DNA of 42,096 nucleotides. It comes from Clostridia bacterium. Its GTDB lineage: Bacteria > Bacillota > Clostridia > Oscillospirales > RGIG8002. Shown in pieces: positions 1-7,205 of the stretch; positions within the stretch are counted from its first letter, which is position 1; every line of letters begins with the position of its first letter. The translations under genes and the position numbers were made by a program. Under the pieces are notes generated by a model. It ran no database searches, had not been told where the DNA came from, and saw nothing but the letters and a program-made list of their open reading frames with translations. The DNA lies in assembly GCA_017438525.1 (NCBI GenBank), contig JAFRVI010000051.1, forward strand, positions 1 through 42,096. Direction: 5' to 3'.

Positions 1-1
1 G

Positions 2-409
2 ACCGAGGAGGACATGGAACTGATCGGCGATAAACTTTACGAGTATAATTTGCCTTTCCTTGCTCCAAAACACGATTACATCAAGATCAACCGGAAGCTT
101 GTCGATGAAAGCGGCAAGGCCGTCGCCGCGATCATGGCGGGCGTGACCGAATCCGACGTGGGAGTTGTCTGGAAGATATGGGTCGATGAAGAATATCGTG
201 ATCAAGGACTCGGGACGCGGCTCATAAAACATTTTGAAAAGAAGGCAAAAGAAAAGGGCGCAAACAAAATAGTCATTGAAGAAGTATATGACTGGAACGT
301 CGGTTTCTTCTTGAAAAGCGGTTATAATGTCGCCTGCGAATTGACTGATTTACCTAAAGGACATAGTTGCTACGTTGTTGATAAAGACCTTAGAGGCGAT
401 AGAGTATGA
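2..409 (+). CDS. GNAT-family N-acetyltransferase, 5' end cut by the window
   Basis: This is a GNAT acyltransferase that would move an acetyl group from acetyl-CoA to an unknown amine. The acetyl-CoA loop is visible as EYRDQGLGTRL, and the family's late motif DWNVGFFLKSGY follows. The frame is open to the window edge. An ATG at 14 exists, but the residues before it (TEED) align with the N-terminal LTKEEA stretch of the next gene, and the GAGGAGG upstream sits only 2-3 bases from that ATG. The real start is therefore probably outside the window. The stop overlaps the next start (ATGA), so the two genes are translationally coupled. The C-terminal third is close to the second domain of the next protein, which points to tandem duplication. 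The substrate cannot be predicted. Confidence 0.85.
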   Translation, partial: TEEDMELIGDKLYEYNLPFLAPKHDYIKINRKLVDESGKAVAAIMAGVTESDVGVVWKIWVDEEYRDQGLGTRLIKHFEKKAKEKGANKIVIEEVYDWNVGFFLKSGYNVACELTDLPKGHSCYVVDKDLRGDRV

Positions 410-1272
410 CGGAATATAAAATCGAAGATCTGACAAAAGAAGAAGCCGCGTATATCGGCGAAAAGATAAATGAAATCGTGCCGCGTGAAGTTGACTCTGA
501 CGCAGAAGAATTCGTTCTCAAAGTCGAGAACGAAAACGGCGAGATCGTCGGCGGATGTATTGCCGAGGCGTACGAATACCACTGGTCGAGAATGCTTCTC
601 AGCACGCTTTGGGTGGATGAGCGCTACCGCCGTCACGGGATCGGCTCAATGATCATCCGCGAAGTCGAGCGGCTCGCGAGAGAGAAGCGCTGCCGCGTTG
701 TGACGCTCGGCACCGCCAGCTTTATGGCGAGGCCGTTCTATGAGAAGCACGGCTACACGGTTTTTACAACTCTTAAAAAGCCGAACGGCTATATCAGTTA
801 TTCTCTGGTCAAGTATCTTGACAAAGATACGCCCGAATACGTGCCGTCGGACAACAGCGGCGAGCGGTTCAAGGTTTCGCTCGGCGGCGAGGACGACGCG
901 GAGGTCATCGAAAAGGGAATAGATACTTACAGCGAGGCCTACGAGCCGAAATATGAAAACGCCGGTTTTTACAAGAAACTTATCGATAAAGACGGCGGGT
1001 TAATTGCGGGCGTGATCGCGGACGTTGACAAAGACTCGTATGGCTTTGTCGACGCTCTGTTTGTGGAAGAGCCGCTGCGCCGCCGGGGACTGGGCACGCG
1101 TTTGTTGAAGGAAACGGAAGCATTCGCGAAGGAAAACGGCGCGTCAATGGTTTTGACGACCGCGGGCGACTGGAATGTCGGTTTCTTCAAAAAGAACGGC
1201 TATCTTGTCAGAGGCGAACTCAAAGACGTTCCCGAAGGACACGACTGCTACGAGCTTTATAAAATGATCTGA
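406..1272 (+). CDS. Tandem double-domain GNAT acetyltransferase
   Basis: A 288-residue protein with two GNAT domains in series. Domain 1 covers about residues 1-140, with acetyl-CoA loop RYRRHGIGS at 73-81 and FYEKHGY near 111. Domain 2 covers about 155-288, with PLRRRGLGTRL at 223-233 and DWNVGFFKKNGY at 255-266. Domain 2 is far more like the preceding gene product than like domain 1: both end in the pattern DWNVGFF-GY-EL-D-P-GH-CY. This suggests one domain was copied between neighbouring genes. The start overlaps the upstream stop as ATGA, so the pair forms an operon. Two-domain GNATs often keep only one active domain. Both loops look intact here, so neither can be called dead. The substrate is unknown. 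Confidence 0.88.
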   Translation: MTEYKIEDLTKEEAAYIGEKINEIVPREVDSDAEEFVLKVENENGEIVGGCIAEAYEYHWSRMLLSTLWVDERYRRHGIGSMIIREVERLAREKRCRVVTLGTASFMARPFYEKHGYTVFTTLKKPNGYISYSLVKYLDKDTPEYVPSDNSGERFKVSLGGEDDAEVIEKGIDTYSEAYEPKYENAGFYKKLIDKDGGLIAGVIADVDKDSYGFVDALFVEEPLRRRGLGTRLLKETEAFAKENGASMVLTTAGDWNVGFFKKNGYLVRGELKDVPEGHDCYELYKMI

Positions 1273-1288
1273 ACGGGGAGAAAAACGC

Positions 1289-1360
1289 ATGAGACCGGTT
1301 GAAGTCACAAGAAACAAAACGAAGAGGATCGTCGCTTTGGCGGCCGCGTCCGCCGCGTGA
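1289..1360 (+). pseudogene. Short remnant ORF with a good ribosome binding site (23 codons)
   Basis: A GGGGAG sequence at 1275-1280 precedes an ATG at 1289. The frame reads MRPVEVTRNKTKRIVALAAA and stops at 1358-1360. The beginning resembles the N-terminus of small GNAT-type proteins, in which a first strand is followed by a helix ending in ALAA. It fills most of the 149-base gap between two acetyltransferase genes. The likely reading is the decayed start of another acetyltransferase copy. It could equally be a short coincidental ORF or leader peptide. Confidence 0.3.
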
Positions 1361-1421
1361 CGTTACGCCCCGTATCTTTCCGGATACCGAACGGAAAGCG
1401 AAGGGTGAATACGCTTTTATT

Positions 1422-1958
1422 ATGAAAACCATGACCAATCCCGTATTCACAAAAGTTGATACGTCGCAGTTCGACGCCGTCGCCGGAATGTACGAGCGCG
1501 CGGTGGAGAAGCTCGAGCGCACAGTAAATTACCCGAAGTGGTCGAAATACCACCCGAGCCGCGAATACGTCGCCGAAGCGATAAGGCGCGGCGAGCAGTT
1601 CGCCTGCGTCGACGGCGGAAGGATCCTCGGCGCGGTCGTGCTTAACGAAAGTCCGGAGGGCAAATACGAGCTCGGCGGCTGGAGCAGAGATCTGCGCGAA
1701 GGCGAATATCTGGTGCTCCACATCCTCGCCGTCGATCCGGAATACGAACGCCTCGGCGTCGGCGGATTCATGGTCGACGGCAGCATAGCTTTCGCTAAGG
1801 CGAAGGGCTACAAAGCCGTCCGTCTGGACATAGTTCCAGAGAATCTTCCCGCGGCGGAGCTTTACGTTTCGAGGGGCTTCGTCAGCGCGGGCAGGATCGA
1901 CCGCCTGCGCGATATCGAAGGCATACCCGTTTTTGAAATATTCGAGTTGAACTTCTGA
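1422..1958 (+). CDS. GNAT-family N-acetyltransferase
   Basis: A 178-residue acetyltransferase. The acetyl-CoA loop is EYERLGVGGFMV, followed by a helix and the strand/loop AAELYVSRGF that is usual near the end of GNAT domains. The open frame extends to 1299, but that extension is arginine- and proline-rich and unlike a GNAT N-terminus. The ATG at 1422 (MKTMTNPVF) or the one at 1431 is the better start. The only upstream purine run is AAGGG at 1401-1405, rather far away, so the start is uncertain. The protein is unrelated in detail to the two upstream GNATs. Substrate unknown. Confidence 0.82.
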   Translation: MKTMTNPVFTKVDTSQFDAVAGMYERAVEKLERTVNYPKWSKYHPSREYVAEAIRRGEQFACVDGGRILGAVVLNESPEGKYELGGWSRDLREGEYLVLHILAVDPEYERLGVGGFMVDGSIAFAKAKGYKAVRLDIVPENLPAAELYVSRGFVSAGRIDRLRDIEGIPVFEIFELNF

Positions 1959-2010
1959 AGCGGTCTCATTATTCAAATTGCGGTCAAACCGTTTGAAAGG
2001 GTGAGGCGTT

Positions 2011-2544
2011 ATGGGAACCGTTAAAAAGAGATAAGGCCTGTGGTGGAAGATACCTGTCGCCGTTCTTTCGGTGATACTGCTCGTCGCCGGCGGCTACGTG
2101 GCATACGTCTTCATCAGCTACAGCCGCACCGAAGACAACAAGGTACTTGAAGTCAAGGGCGGCGCCGCCGAAACCGCCGTCACCGGCAGGGAATACACCG
2201 CCGTCAGCTTCAACATCGGCTTCGGCGCGAGGATACTTGACAAGATCGAGGAAATGCCCGAGCTCGCCGTCGGAGCGCGGCGCCACCACGAGAGGATCGA
2301 CGGCGCCGGCTATCCCTCCGGCCTGAAGGGCGACGAGATCCCCGTCGAGGCGCGGATCCTCGCCGTCGCGGACGCCTACGACGCTATGACCAGCAAGCGC
2401 AGCTACAGAGATGCGATGCCGCAGAGCAAGGTACGCGAGGAGATCGAGAACGGGCTCGGCGCACAGTTCGACGAGAAGTTCGGTGGGATCATGCTCGAGA
2501 TGATAGACGAGGATAAGGATTTCCTGCTTCGCGAAAGCGCATAA
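2011..2544 (+). pseudogene. Chimeric pseudogene: EEP-family N-terminus joined to HD-GYP C-terminus
   Basis: An ATG at 2011 follows a GGGTGAGG site and opens MGTVKKR, then TAA at 2032. The same frame continues without a break to 2544. The first part (to about 2229) encodes a membrane anchor (VILLVAGGYVAYVF) and the opening strand YTAVSFNIGFGA, which is how membrane-anchored endonuclease/exonuclease/phosphatase proteins start. At GFGA/GARIL the sequence switches to the C-terminal half of an HD-GYP cyclic-di-GMP phosphodiesterase-like domain: RRHHERIDGAGYPSGLKG, VEARILAVADAYDAMTS and YRDAMPQ. The EEP catalytic domain and the first HD-GYP half are missing. Two lesions (a nonsense codon and a deletion-fusion) make a working protein unlikely. 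A GTG at 2071 could still start a fusion fragment. An assembly join is the main alternative. Confidence 0.8.
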
Positions 2545-2603
2545 ATCTGTATACTACGCTTTAAGTATTCGGAGTAATAATCATTCAAACGGAGGAAAAC
2601 ACG

Positions 2604-3167
2604 ATGAAAAAACAGATCAAAACAACGGAAGCGATCTTCCCGATGCCCGTGCTGCTCATTTCCACCTTCAACGAGGACGGCAGCGTCGACGTGATGAACG
2701 CCGCATGGGGCACGATGCTCGACCGCGACATGGTCGCTCTCAACCTGACCGAAACGCATAAAACCGTGCAGAACATCAAGGCGAGGGGCGGCTTCGTCGT
2801 CCATATCGCCGACGCGAAGCACGTTAAGGAGGCCGACTACTTCGGCGTCGTCAGCGGCAACAAGGTCGCGGATAAGTTCGCGAAAAGCGGCATGACCTTC
2901 GTGAAATCCGACCTCGTCGACGCGCCGGTCATAAACGAGCTGCCTATCGCCATGGAGTGCGGCTTCGTGGAGTTCCAGAACGACGCGACGGGACTCGGCG
3001 TGATCGGAAAGGTGCTTCGCACCTCCGTTGAAGAGGCGAATATGAAGGACGGCAAGGTCGATATCGACTCGCTCGAAGCGATCGCATTCGACCCCTACAC
3101 TCACGGATATTACAAGGTCGGCGGCAGAGTCGGCGACGCGTTCAGCGACGGGCTGAAGATCAAATAA
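2604..3167 (+). CDS. Flavin reductase-like (flavoredoxin-type) FMN-binding protein
   Basis: A 187-residue split-barrel flavoprotein of the flavin reductase/flavoredoxin type. Members bind FMN and pass electrons between NAD(P)H or iron-sulfur donors and acceptors in the cytoplasm. The family pattern is visible: [19 protein letters not shown], then [17 protein letters not shown], then [19 protein letters not shown], and a late [12 protein letters not shown]. The length fits the family. GGAGG lies 8 bases before the ATG. The next gene, 11 bases downstream, encodes a metallo-hydrolase with a rubredoxin tail, so the two may form a small redox pair in anaerobic oxidative-stress defence. That pairing is inferred from position only. 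Confidence 0.85.
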   Translation: MKKQIKTTEAIFPMPVLLISTFNEDGSVDVMNAAWGTMLDRDMVALNLTETHKTVQNIKARGGFVVHIADAKHVKEADYFGVVSGNKVADKFAKSGMTFVKSDLVDAPVINELPIAMECGFVEFQNDATGLGVIGKVLRTSVEEANMKDGKVDIDSLEAIAFDPYTHGYYKVGGRVGDAFSDGLKIK

Positions 3168-3178
3168 GGGGAATCGGT

Positions 3179-4120
3179 ATGATAATCAAAGCTGTAAAAT
3201 TCAGAAAAAACGGTTTTTACTCCCAGCCCTTCGCCTTCGGCGGCGAAGAGGGGCCTGAGAAATTCGATAAGAACGTCAGATACAGGGGCAGTCTGCAGAA
3301 TTATCTCATAGACACCGGCGACGAGGTCATACTCGTCGATACCGGGCTTCCGGCCGGAACGCCGGAGGAGACGCCGGACGAAAACAGTCCCGCGTTCACC
3401 GGCAGGGATATATGCAGCTACGTTGAGGCGTTCGCCGCGCTCGGCTACAAGCCGGAGCAGGTCACGAAGATACTCCTCACTCACAAGCACGCGGATCACT
3501 CCGGAGAACTGCGCTCCTTCCCGAACGCGGGGATATTCGTCAACGCGGAAGAGATGAACGCGCCGGAGCTTCAGGGACTCGGAAACGTCGTCCCCGTCGA
3601 GTTCACCGACGGCGCGTACTATAATTTCCCTGCCTGCCAAAAGATCGCCGACGGCGTTTATTACGTGAAGGCGAAGGGGCACACGAACGGCAACAGCATA
3701 GTCGTCGCGGAAAGCGGCGGGCTGTTCTATATGCTCCACGGCGACGTGACCTACGTTGACGAGGCGCTTTACGAGAACAAGCTCTCCGTCGTTTTCGAGG
3801 ACCTGCCCGCCGCGCGCGAAACGCTCGACCGCGTGCGCGAATTCATCCGCAATCACCCGACGGTGTACTGCGGCACGCACACTCCGCAGGGGTACGAAAA
3901 CCTTGAGGATAAGCGCGTAGCGGACCTCGATAATCCGCCCGAAACGGTCTTTGACGAGATAGATTTCGGAGCGCGCGAGTCGAGCGGCAAATACGTCTGC
4001 TCGATCTGCGGATACGTTTACGATCCCGCCGAGAACGGCGGCGTCGCGTTTGAGGATCTGCCGGCCGACTGGAAATGCCCGCGCTGCAGGCAGGGCAAGG
4101 AAGAATTCAACAGAGCGTAG
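3179..4120 (+). CDS. MBL-fold metallo-hydrolase with C-terminal rubredoxin
   Basis: A 313-residue two-domain protein. The metallo-beta-lactamase fold spans about 1-262 and keeps a full set of metal ligands: THKHADHSG gives H102, H104, D106 and H107, with H168 (KGHTNG), D189 (HGDV) and H234 (GTHTP). The first motif is HxHxDH, as in zinc hydrolases such as lactonases and glyoxalase II, not the HxExDH of flavodiiron proteins. Residues 272-310 are a rubredoxin: [10 protein letters not shown] with C274/C277, and CPRC with C300/C303. A rubredoxin implies electron transfer, which is odd for a plain hydrolase. It sits directly behind the flavoredoxin-like gene, with an AAGGGGAA site before its ATG. 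The reaction is not known. Confidence 0.88.
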   Translation: MIIKAVKFRKNGFYSQPFAFGGEEGPEKFDKNVRYRGSLQNYLIDTGDEVILVDTGLPAGTPEETPDENSPAFTGRDICSYVEAFAALGYKPEQVTKILLTHKHADHSGELRSFPNAGIFVNAEEMNAPELQGLGNVVPVEFTDGAYYNFPACQKIADGVYYVKAKGHTNGNSIVVAESGGLFYMLHGDVTYVDEALYENKLSVVFEDLPAARETLDRVREFIRNHPTVYCGTHTPQGYENLEDKRVADLDNPPETVFDEIDFGARESSGKYVCSICGYVYDPAENGGVAFEDLPADWKCPRCRQGKEEFNRA

Positions 4121-4161
4121 CTCTGCCGCGTAACGGCGCGGCATGGCTTTCGGGGTGATTT

Positions 4162-4722
4162 ATGGAGACGTTTTACACGAGCGACAGACGCGAATGGCGC
4201 GAATATCTCGCTACGCATTTCAGGACGGATTCGGAGATATGGTTCATTTTCCCGACGAAAGCCGCCGGCGAGCCGGCGCTCTCCTACAACGACGCGGTCG
4301 AGGAGGCGCTCTGCTTCGGCTGGATAGACAGCACAAACAGCCGCCCGGACGAATTCCACTGCGCCCGCCGCTTCACGCCGCGGAAAAAGGGCAGCCCTTA
4401 CTCCCGCCCGAATATCGAGCGTCTTATATGGCTCGACGCGCGCGGAATGATACACCCCTCGGTGCGCGAAAGCGTGCTCCCGATAATCAGAGCGCCGTTC
4501 GTTTTCCCGCGGGACATAACCGACGCGCTTAAAGCGGACGAAACGGCGTGGGCGAACTATCAGCGCTTTTCAGAGCCGTACAAGCGCATCCGCGTCGCCT
4601 ATATCGAGGCGGCGAGAAAGCGCCCCGACGAGTTCGCGAAGCGGCTGAACAGCTTCATTGAGAAGACCCGCCGCGGCAAGCTCATCATGGGCTACGGCGG
4701 GATAGAGAAGTATTACCGTTGA
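4162..4722 (+). CDS. YdeI/OmpD-associated family protein
   Basis: A 186-residue protein of the YdeI family (bacteriocin-protection/OmpD-associated type). It carries the signature FYTSDRREWREYLATHF at the start, ALCFGWIDSTNSRPDEFH in the first third and RFTPRKKGSPYSRPNIERL in the middle, then a helical C-terminus rich in basic residues. Its biochemical role is not established even in well-studied relatives, where it has been tied to stress or antimicrobial-peptide tolerance. GGGGTG lies before the ATG. Position suggests cotranscription with the metallo-hydrolase upstream and the kinase/acetyltransferase fusion downstream, but no functional link is evident. Confidence 0.85.
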   Translation: METFYTSDRREWREYLATHFRTDSEIWFIFPTKAAGEPALSYNDAVEEALCFGWIDSTNSRPDEFHCARRFTPRKKGSPYSRPNIERLIWLDARGMIHPSVRESVLPIIRAPFVFPRDITDALKADETAWANYQRFSEPYKRIRVAYIEAARKRPDEFAKRLNSFIEKTRRGKLIMGYGGIEKYYR

Positions 4723-4744
4723 CTTTTTCGGGAGCGAAAGCAGT

Positions 4745-5827
4745 ATGATAATCATAATAACCGGAGCGTCGCACACGGGCAAAACGCTGCTTGCGCAGCG
4801 GATGCTCGAGAAATACAAATACCCGTATCTTTCCGCAGACCATCTGAAGATGGGGCTCATCCGCAGCGGCAGCACGGACCTCACGCCCGAGGACGACGAC
4901 GCGCTGACGGAATACCTGTGGCCGATCGTCCGCGAGATGATAAAGACGGCGATAGAGAATAAGCAGAATCTTATCGTCGAGGGCTGCTATATCCCGTTCG
5001 GATGGCGCGGGGACTTCAGCGAAGAATACCTTGCCGACGTTCGTTTTATCTGCCTCGCTTTCACCGACGCCTACGCGGACGCGCATTTCGAGGATATAAA
5101 GGCGCACGCCTCCGATATAGAAGCGCGGCTTTACGGCGAATGCGATATCGAAGAGATCAAGGCGGATAACCGCAGATACGCGGAGGGCTTTCGCGCCGCC
5201 GGCGAGCGCGTCGCGCTGATAGACGGCGACTATGAAGAGGCGATAAACGCGATTATCAACTTCTACGGAGGATCAATGATGATCGAGACCGAACGTCTCA
5301 TCCTGCGTCCGTGGGAGGAATCGGACGCGGAGGATTTATACGAATACGCGAAGGACGAACGCGTCGGCCCCGCCGCCGGCTGGGAGGCGCACACGAGCGT
5401 GGAGAACAGCCGCGAGATAATCCGCACAGTGCTTTCCGCTCCCGAGACCTACGCCGTCTGCTTGAAAGAGGATAGCCGCCCGATAGGCAGCATCGGACTT
5501 TTCAAGCCGGAGAAGACGGACGGAGATATCGCCGACGGCGACCTCGAGGTCGGCTTCTGGGTAGCCGTTCCGTTCTGGGGCAACGGCTACATTCCCGAGG
5601 CGGTGCGCGCGCTGCAGAAGCGCGCCTTCACCGAGCTCGGCTGCGAAGCGCTCTGGTGCGGCTACTACGAGGGCAACGCGAAGTCGAAGCGCGCGCAGGA
5701 AAAGTGCGGCTTCGTTTACCACCACACCGTGCCCGATAAACCGTGTCGGATACCCGGCGTGAAACACACCGAGTATATGAACCGCCTGACGAAAGAGGAC
5801 TGGCTCAGGTCCGGCGGACGTGAATAA
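4745..5827 (+). CDS. P-loop kinase-like domain fused to a RimJ-type GNAT acetyltransferase
   Basis: A 360-residue fusion. Residues 1-177 are a small P-loop NTPase with Walker A GASHTGKT (7-14) and features of nucleotide or zeta-like kinases (YLSADHLKMGL, LIVEGCYIPFGW). Residues 178-360 are a GNAT of the ribosomal-protein/MDR acetyltransferase type (MIETERLILRPWEESDAEDL, then FWGNGYIPEAVRAL). The join contains GGAGG at 5267-5271, 7 bases before an ATG at 5279, exactly where a separate GNAT gene would start. No stop separates the two parts. The GNAT can probably be made both as part of the fusion and alone from the internal start. Substrates of both domains are unknown. Confidence 0.82.
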   Translation: MIIIITGASHTGKTLLAQRMLEKYKYPYLSADHLKMGLIRSGSTDLTPEDDDALTEYLWPIVREMIKTAIENKQNLIVEGCYIPFGWRGDFSEEYLADVRFICLAFTDAYADAHFEDIKAHASDIEARLYGECDIEEIKADNRRYAEGFRAAGERVALIDGDYEEAINAIINFYGGSMMIETERLILRPWEESDAEDLYEYAKDERVGPAAGWEAHTSVENSREIIRTVLSAPETYAVCLKEDSRPIGSIGLFKPEKTDGDIADGDLEVGFWVAVPFWGNGYIPEAVRALQKRAFTELGCEALWCGYYEGNAKSKRAQEKCGFVYHHTVPDKPCRIPGVKHTEYMNRLTKEDWLRSGGRE

Positions 5828-5836
5828 AGGAGAAGT

Positions 5837-6775
5837 ATGAAGGAACCGGAAACTCCGCGCGGTATCGTCCTTGACGACGTCGCGTACCGCGACGGACGCT
5901 ATGCGCTCGGGTCGAAAGACGGATGCCCGTATCTCGCCGCGGACGGCAGGGCGTACAAGCTTACCTGCCATCCGTACGAGCCGTGCCTTTACGTAACAGG
6001 CGAAGACGGCTTCACGACCGCGGTGCACAACGCGTTCGATCCGTCGGCGCTGCTGGATATTTTCCGCGGCGGCGGAACGACGGCTTCGATAACCGGCCGC
6101 GAATACGACGCGCGCGACTTCTGCCGGATGGTCGAATACGCCGCCGGTATGGGAAATATCGGCATAGACGACGCGGAGCGCGTCTTCGGCGTCGAGCCGA
6201 AGAAGATTGCCGAAAAAGAGCGTCGCCAGAGTGAAAAGGTCGAATATCCCGAGACGGCCGGCGCTGACGAAGACAGATTCATAATCAATGACGAGCGTTT
6301 TTCCTCGCTGATCGCCGGATACCCCGACCTCGCCGTCGACTACTGCCTTGTGGAAAACGAGCGTAACGCGACCGGCGAAAACGCGCACCGGACGGCGCTC
6401 TTCCGCGCCTGCCGCAAGCTTTTCACCGATAGTGACGACGGCGAAGCGATATGGGATTACGACGCCGCCGAAGCGGAGGCAAAGCCGATTACGGCCGCGG
6501 AGCTTTTCGCTCCCGCGGACAAAGACGGTAAGCTCAACTACCGGATGGCGTTCCTTTCGCCGCCGTACGGGAGCGTGTATACCGACGCTGATTTTGACAA
6601 AGTCAACGCCGCGCTTTTCCCGAACGGGACGGACGGCCTCGAGGTATACGAATGGACGACCGACTGGTCGGAATACTTCGACGACGGCCGCGAGTGGTGG
6701 GGAACTCTCTGCCTGACGGTCTGCGACGAAACGCTCGACCGCTTCGCCGTGATCATGGCGTCGGCGACGGATTAG
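5837..6775 (+). CDS. Conserved hypothetical protein, function unknown
   Basis: A 312-residue soluble acidic protein that I do not recognise. It has no signal peptide or membrane segment. The first 140 residues include YLAADGRAYKLTCHPYEPCL and a short helical region. A charged hinge near 130-150 leads to a C-terminal half ending LEVYEWTTDWSEYFDDGREW and a strand-rich segment, LTVCDETLDRFAVIMAS. The aromatic, acidic C-terminal half resembles uncharacterised immunity- or SMI1-like cytoplasmic proteins in general style only. AAAGGAGA precedes the ATG, 9 bases after the fusion gene, so it probably belongs to the same transcript. Confidence 0.75.
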   Translation: MKEPETPRGIVLDDVAYRDGRYALGSKDGCPYLAADGRAYKLTCHPYEPCLYVTGEDGFTTAVHNAFDPSALLDIFRGGGTTASITGREYDARDFCRMVEYAAGMGNIGIDDAERVFGVEPKKIAEKERRQSEKVEYPETAGADEDRFIINDERFSSLIAGYPDLAVDYCLVENERNATGENAHRTALFRACRKLFTDSDDGEAIWDYDAAEAEAKPITAAELFAPADKDGKLNYRMAFLSPPYGSVYTDADFDKVNAALFPNGTDGLEVYEWTTDWSEYFDDGREWWGTLCLTVCDETLDRFAVIMASATD

Positions 6776-6818
6776 GGAAACAACAGATTAGTTTTTATTA
6801 AAGAGGGGAAAGCCCGCT

Positions 6819-6848
6819 TTAACCATTCCGCAAACCGCGGGATATATA
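6819..6848 (+). promoter_or_regulatory. Possible promoter for the STAS/PP2C cassette
   Basis: TTAACC at 6819-6824 and TATATA at 6843-6848 with an 18-base spacer form a weak sigma-A-like promoter in the 93-base gap before the STAS gene. The -10 box is reasonable, the -35 box poor. A GGGAG ribosome site follows at 6857-6861. Confidence 0.3.
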
Positions 6849-6868
6849 AACAGAAAGGGAGAAAAATC

Positions 6869-7168
6869 ATGCTGAACATCAACAAAACGTCCGAAAACGG
6901 AAAAGCCCGCTTCGCGCTCGAGGGACGCCTCGACACCGTCACCGCGCCCGAGCTGGAAGCCGCGCTGCAGGAGAGCATCGCCGGAGTCGGCGAGCTGACC
7001 CTCGACCTCGAAAAGCTGGAGTACGTCTCCTCCGCCGGCCTGCGCGTCCTGCTCTCGACGCAGAAGGCGATGGCGAAGCAGGGCGAGATGAAACTTATCA
7101 ACGTCAGCGAGCCGATCATGGAGATATTCGATATCACCGGCTTCTCGGAGATCCTGACCATAGAGTAA
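6869..7168 (+). CDS. STAS-domain anti-sigma factor antagonist (SpoIIAA/RsbV-like)
   Basis: A 99-residue single STAS domain. In partner switching such a protein binds an anti-sigma kinase when unphosphorylated and is released when phosphorylated on a conserved serine. The motif LEYVSSAGLRVLL places the acceptor at S55, by alignment with Ser58 of SpoIIAA. The downstream gene encodes the matching type of phosphatase and the third gene a fused HATPase kinase, so all the roles are encoded together. The C-terminal pattern MEIFDITGFSEILTIE repeats closely in the STAS domain of the third gene, suggesting they are paralogues. Length and start fit the family. Confidence 0.92.
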   Translation: MLNINKTSENGKARFALEGRLDTVTAPELEAALQESIAGVGELTLDLEKLEYVSSAGLRVLLSTQKAMAKQGEMKLINVSEPIMEIFDITGFSEILTIE

Positions 7169-7205
7169 TTCCGTTACCGCCACACACTTACCCGAAAGGA
7201 GCGCT

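Noticed and set aside
2032..2034. TAA as a programmed recoding site
   Set aside because: No slippery sequence or stem was found, and the downstream frame is itself a deletion chimera, so simple decay is more likely.
3179..3960. Beta-lactamase suggested by the MBL fold
   Set aside because: There is no signal peptide, a rubredoxin is fused to it, and the sequence is closer to lactonase/glyoxalase-type hydrolases.
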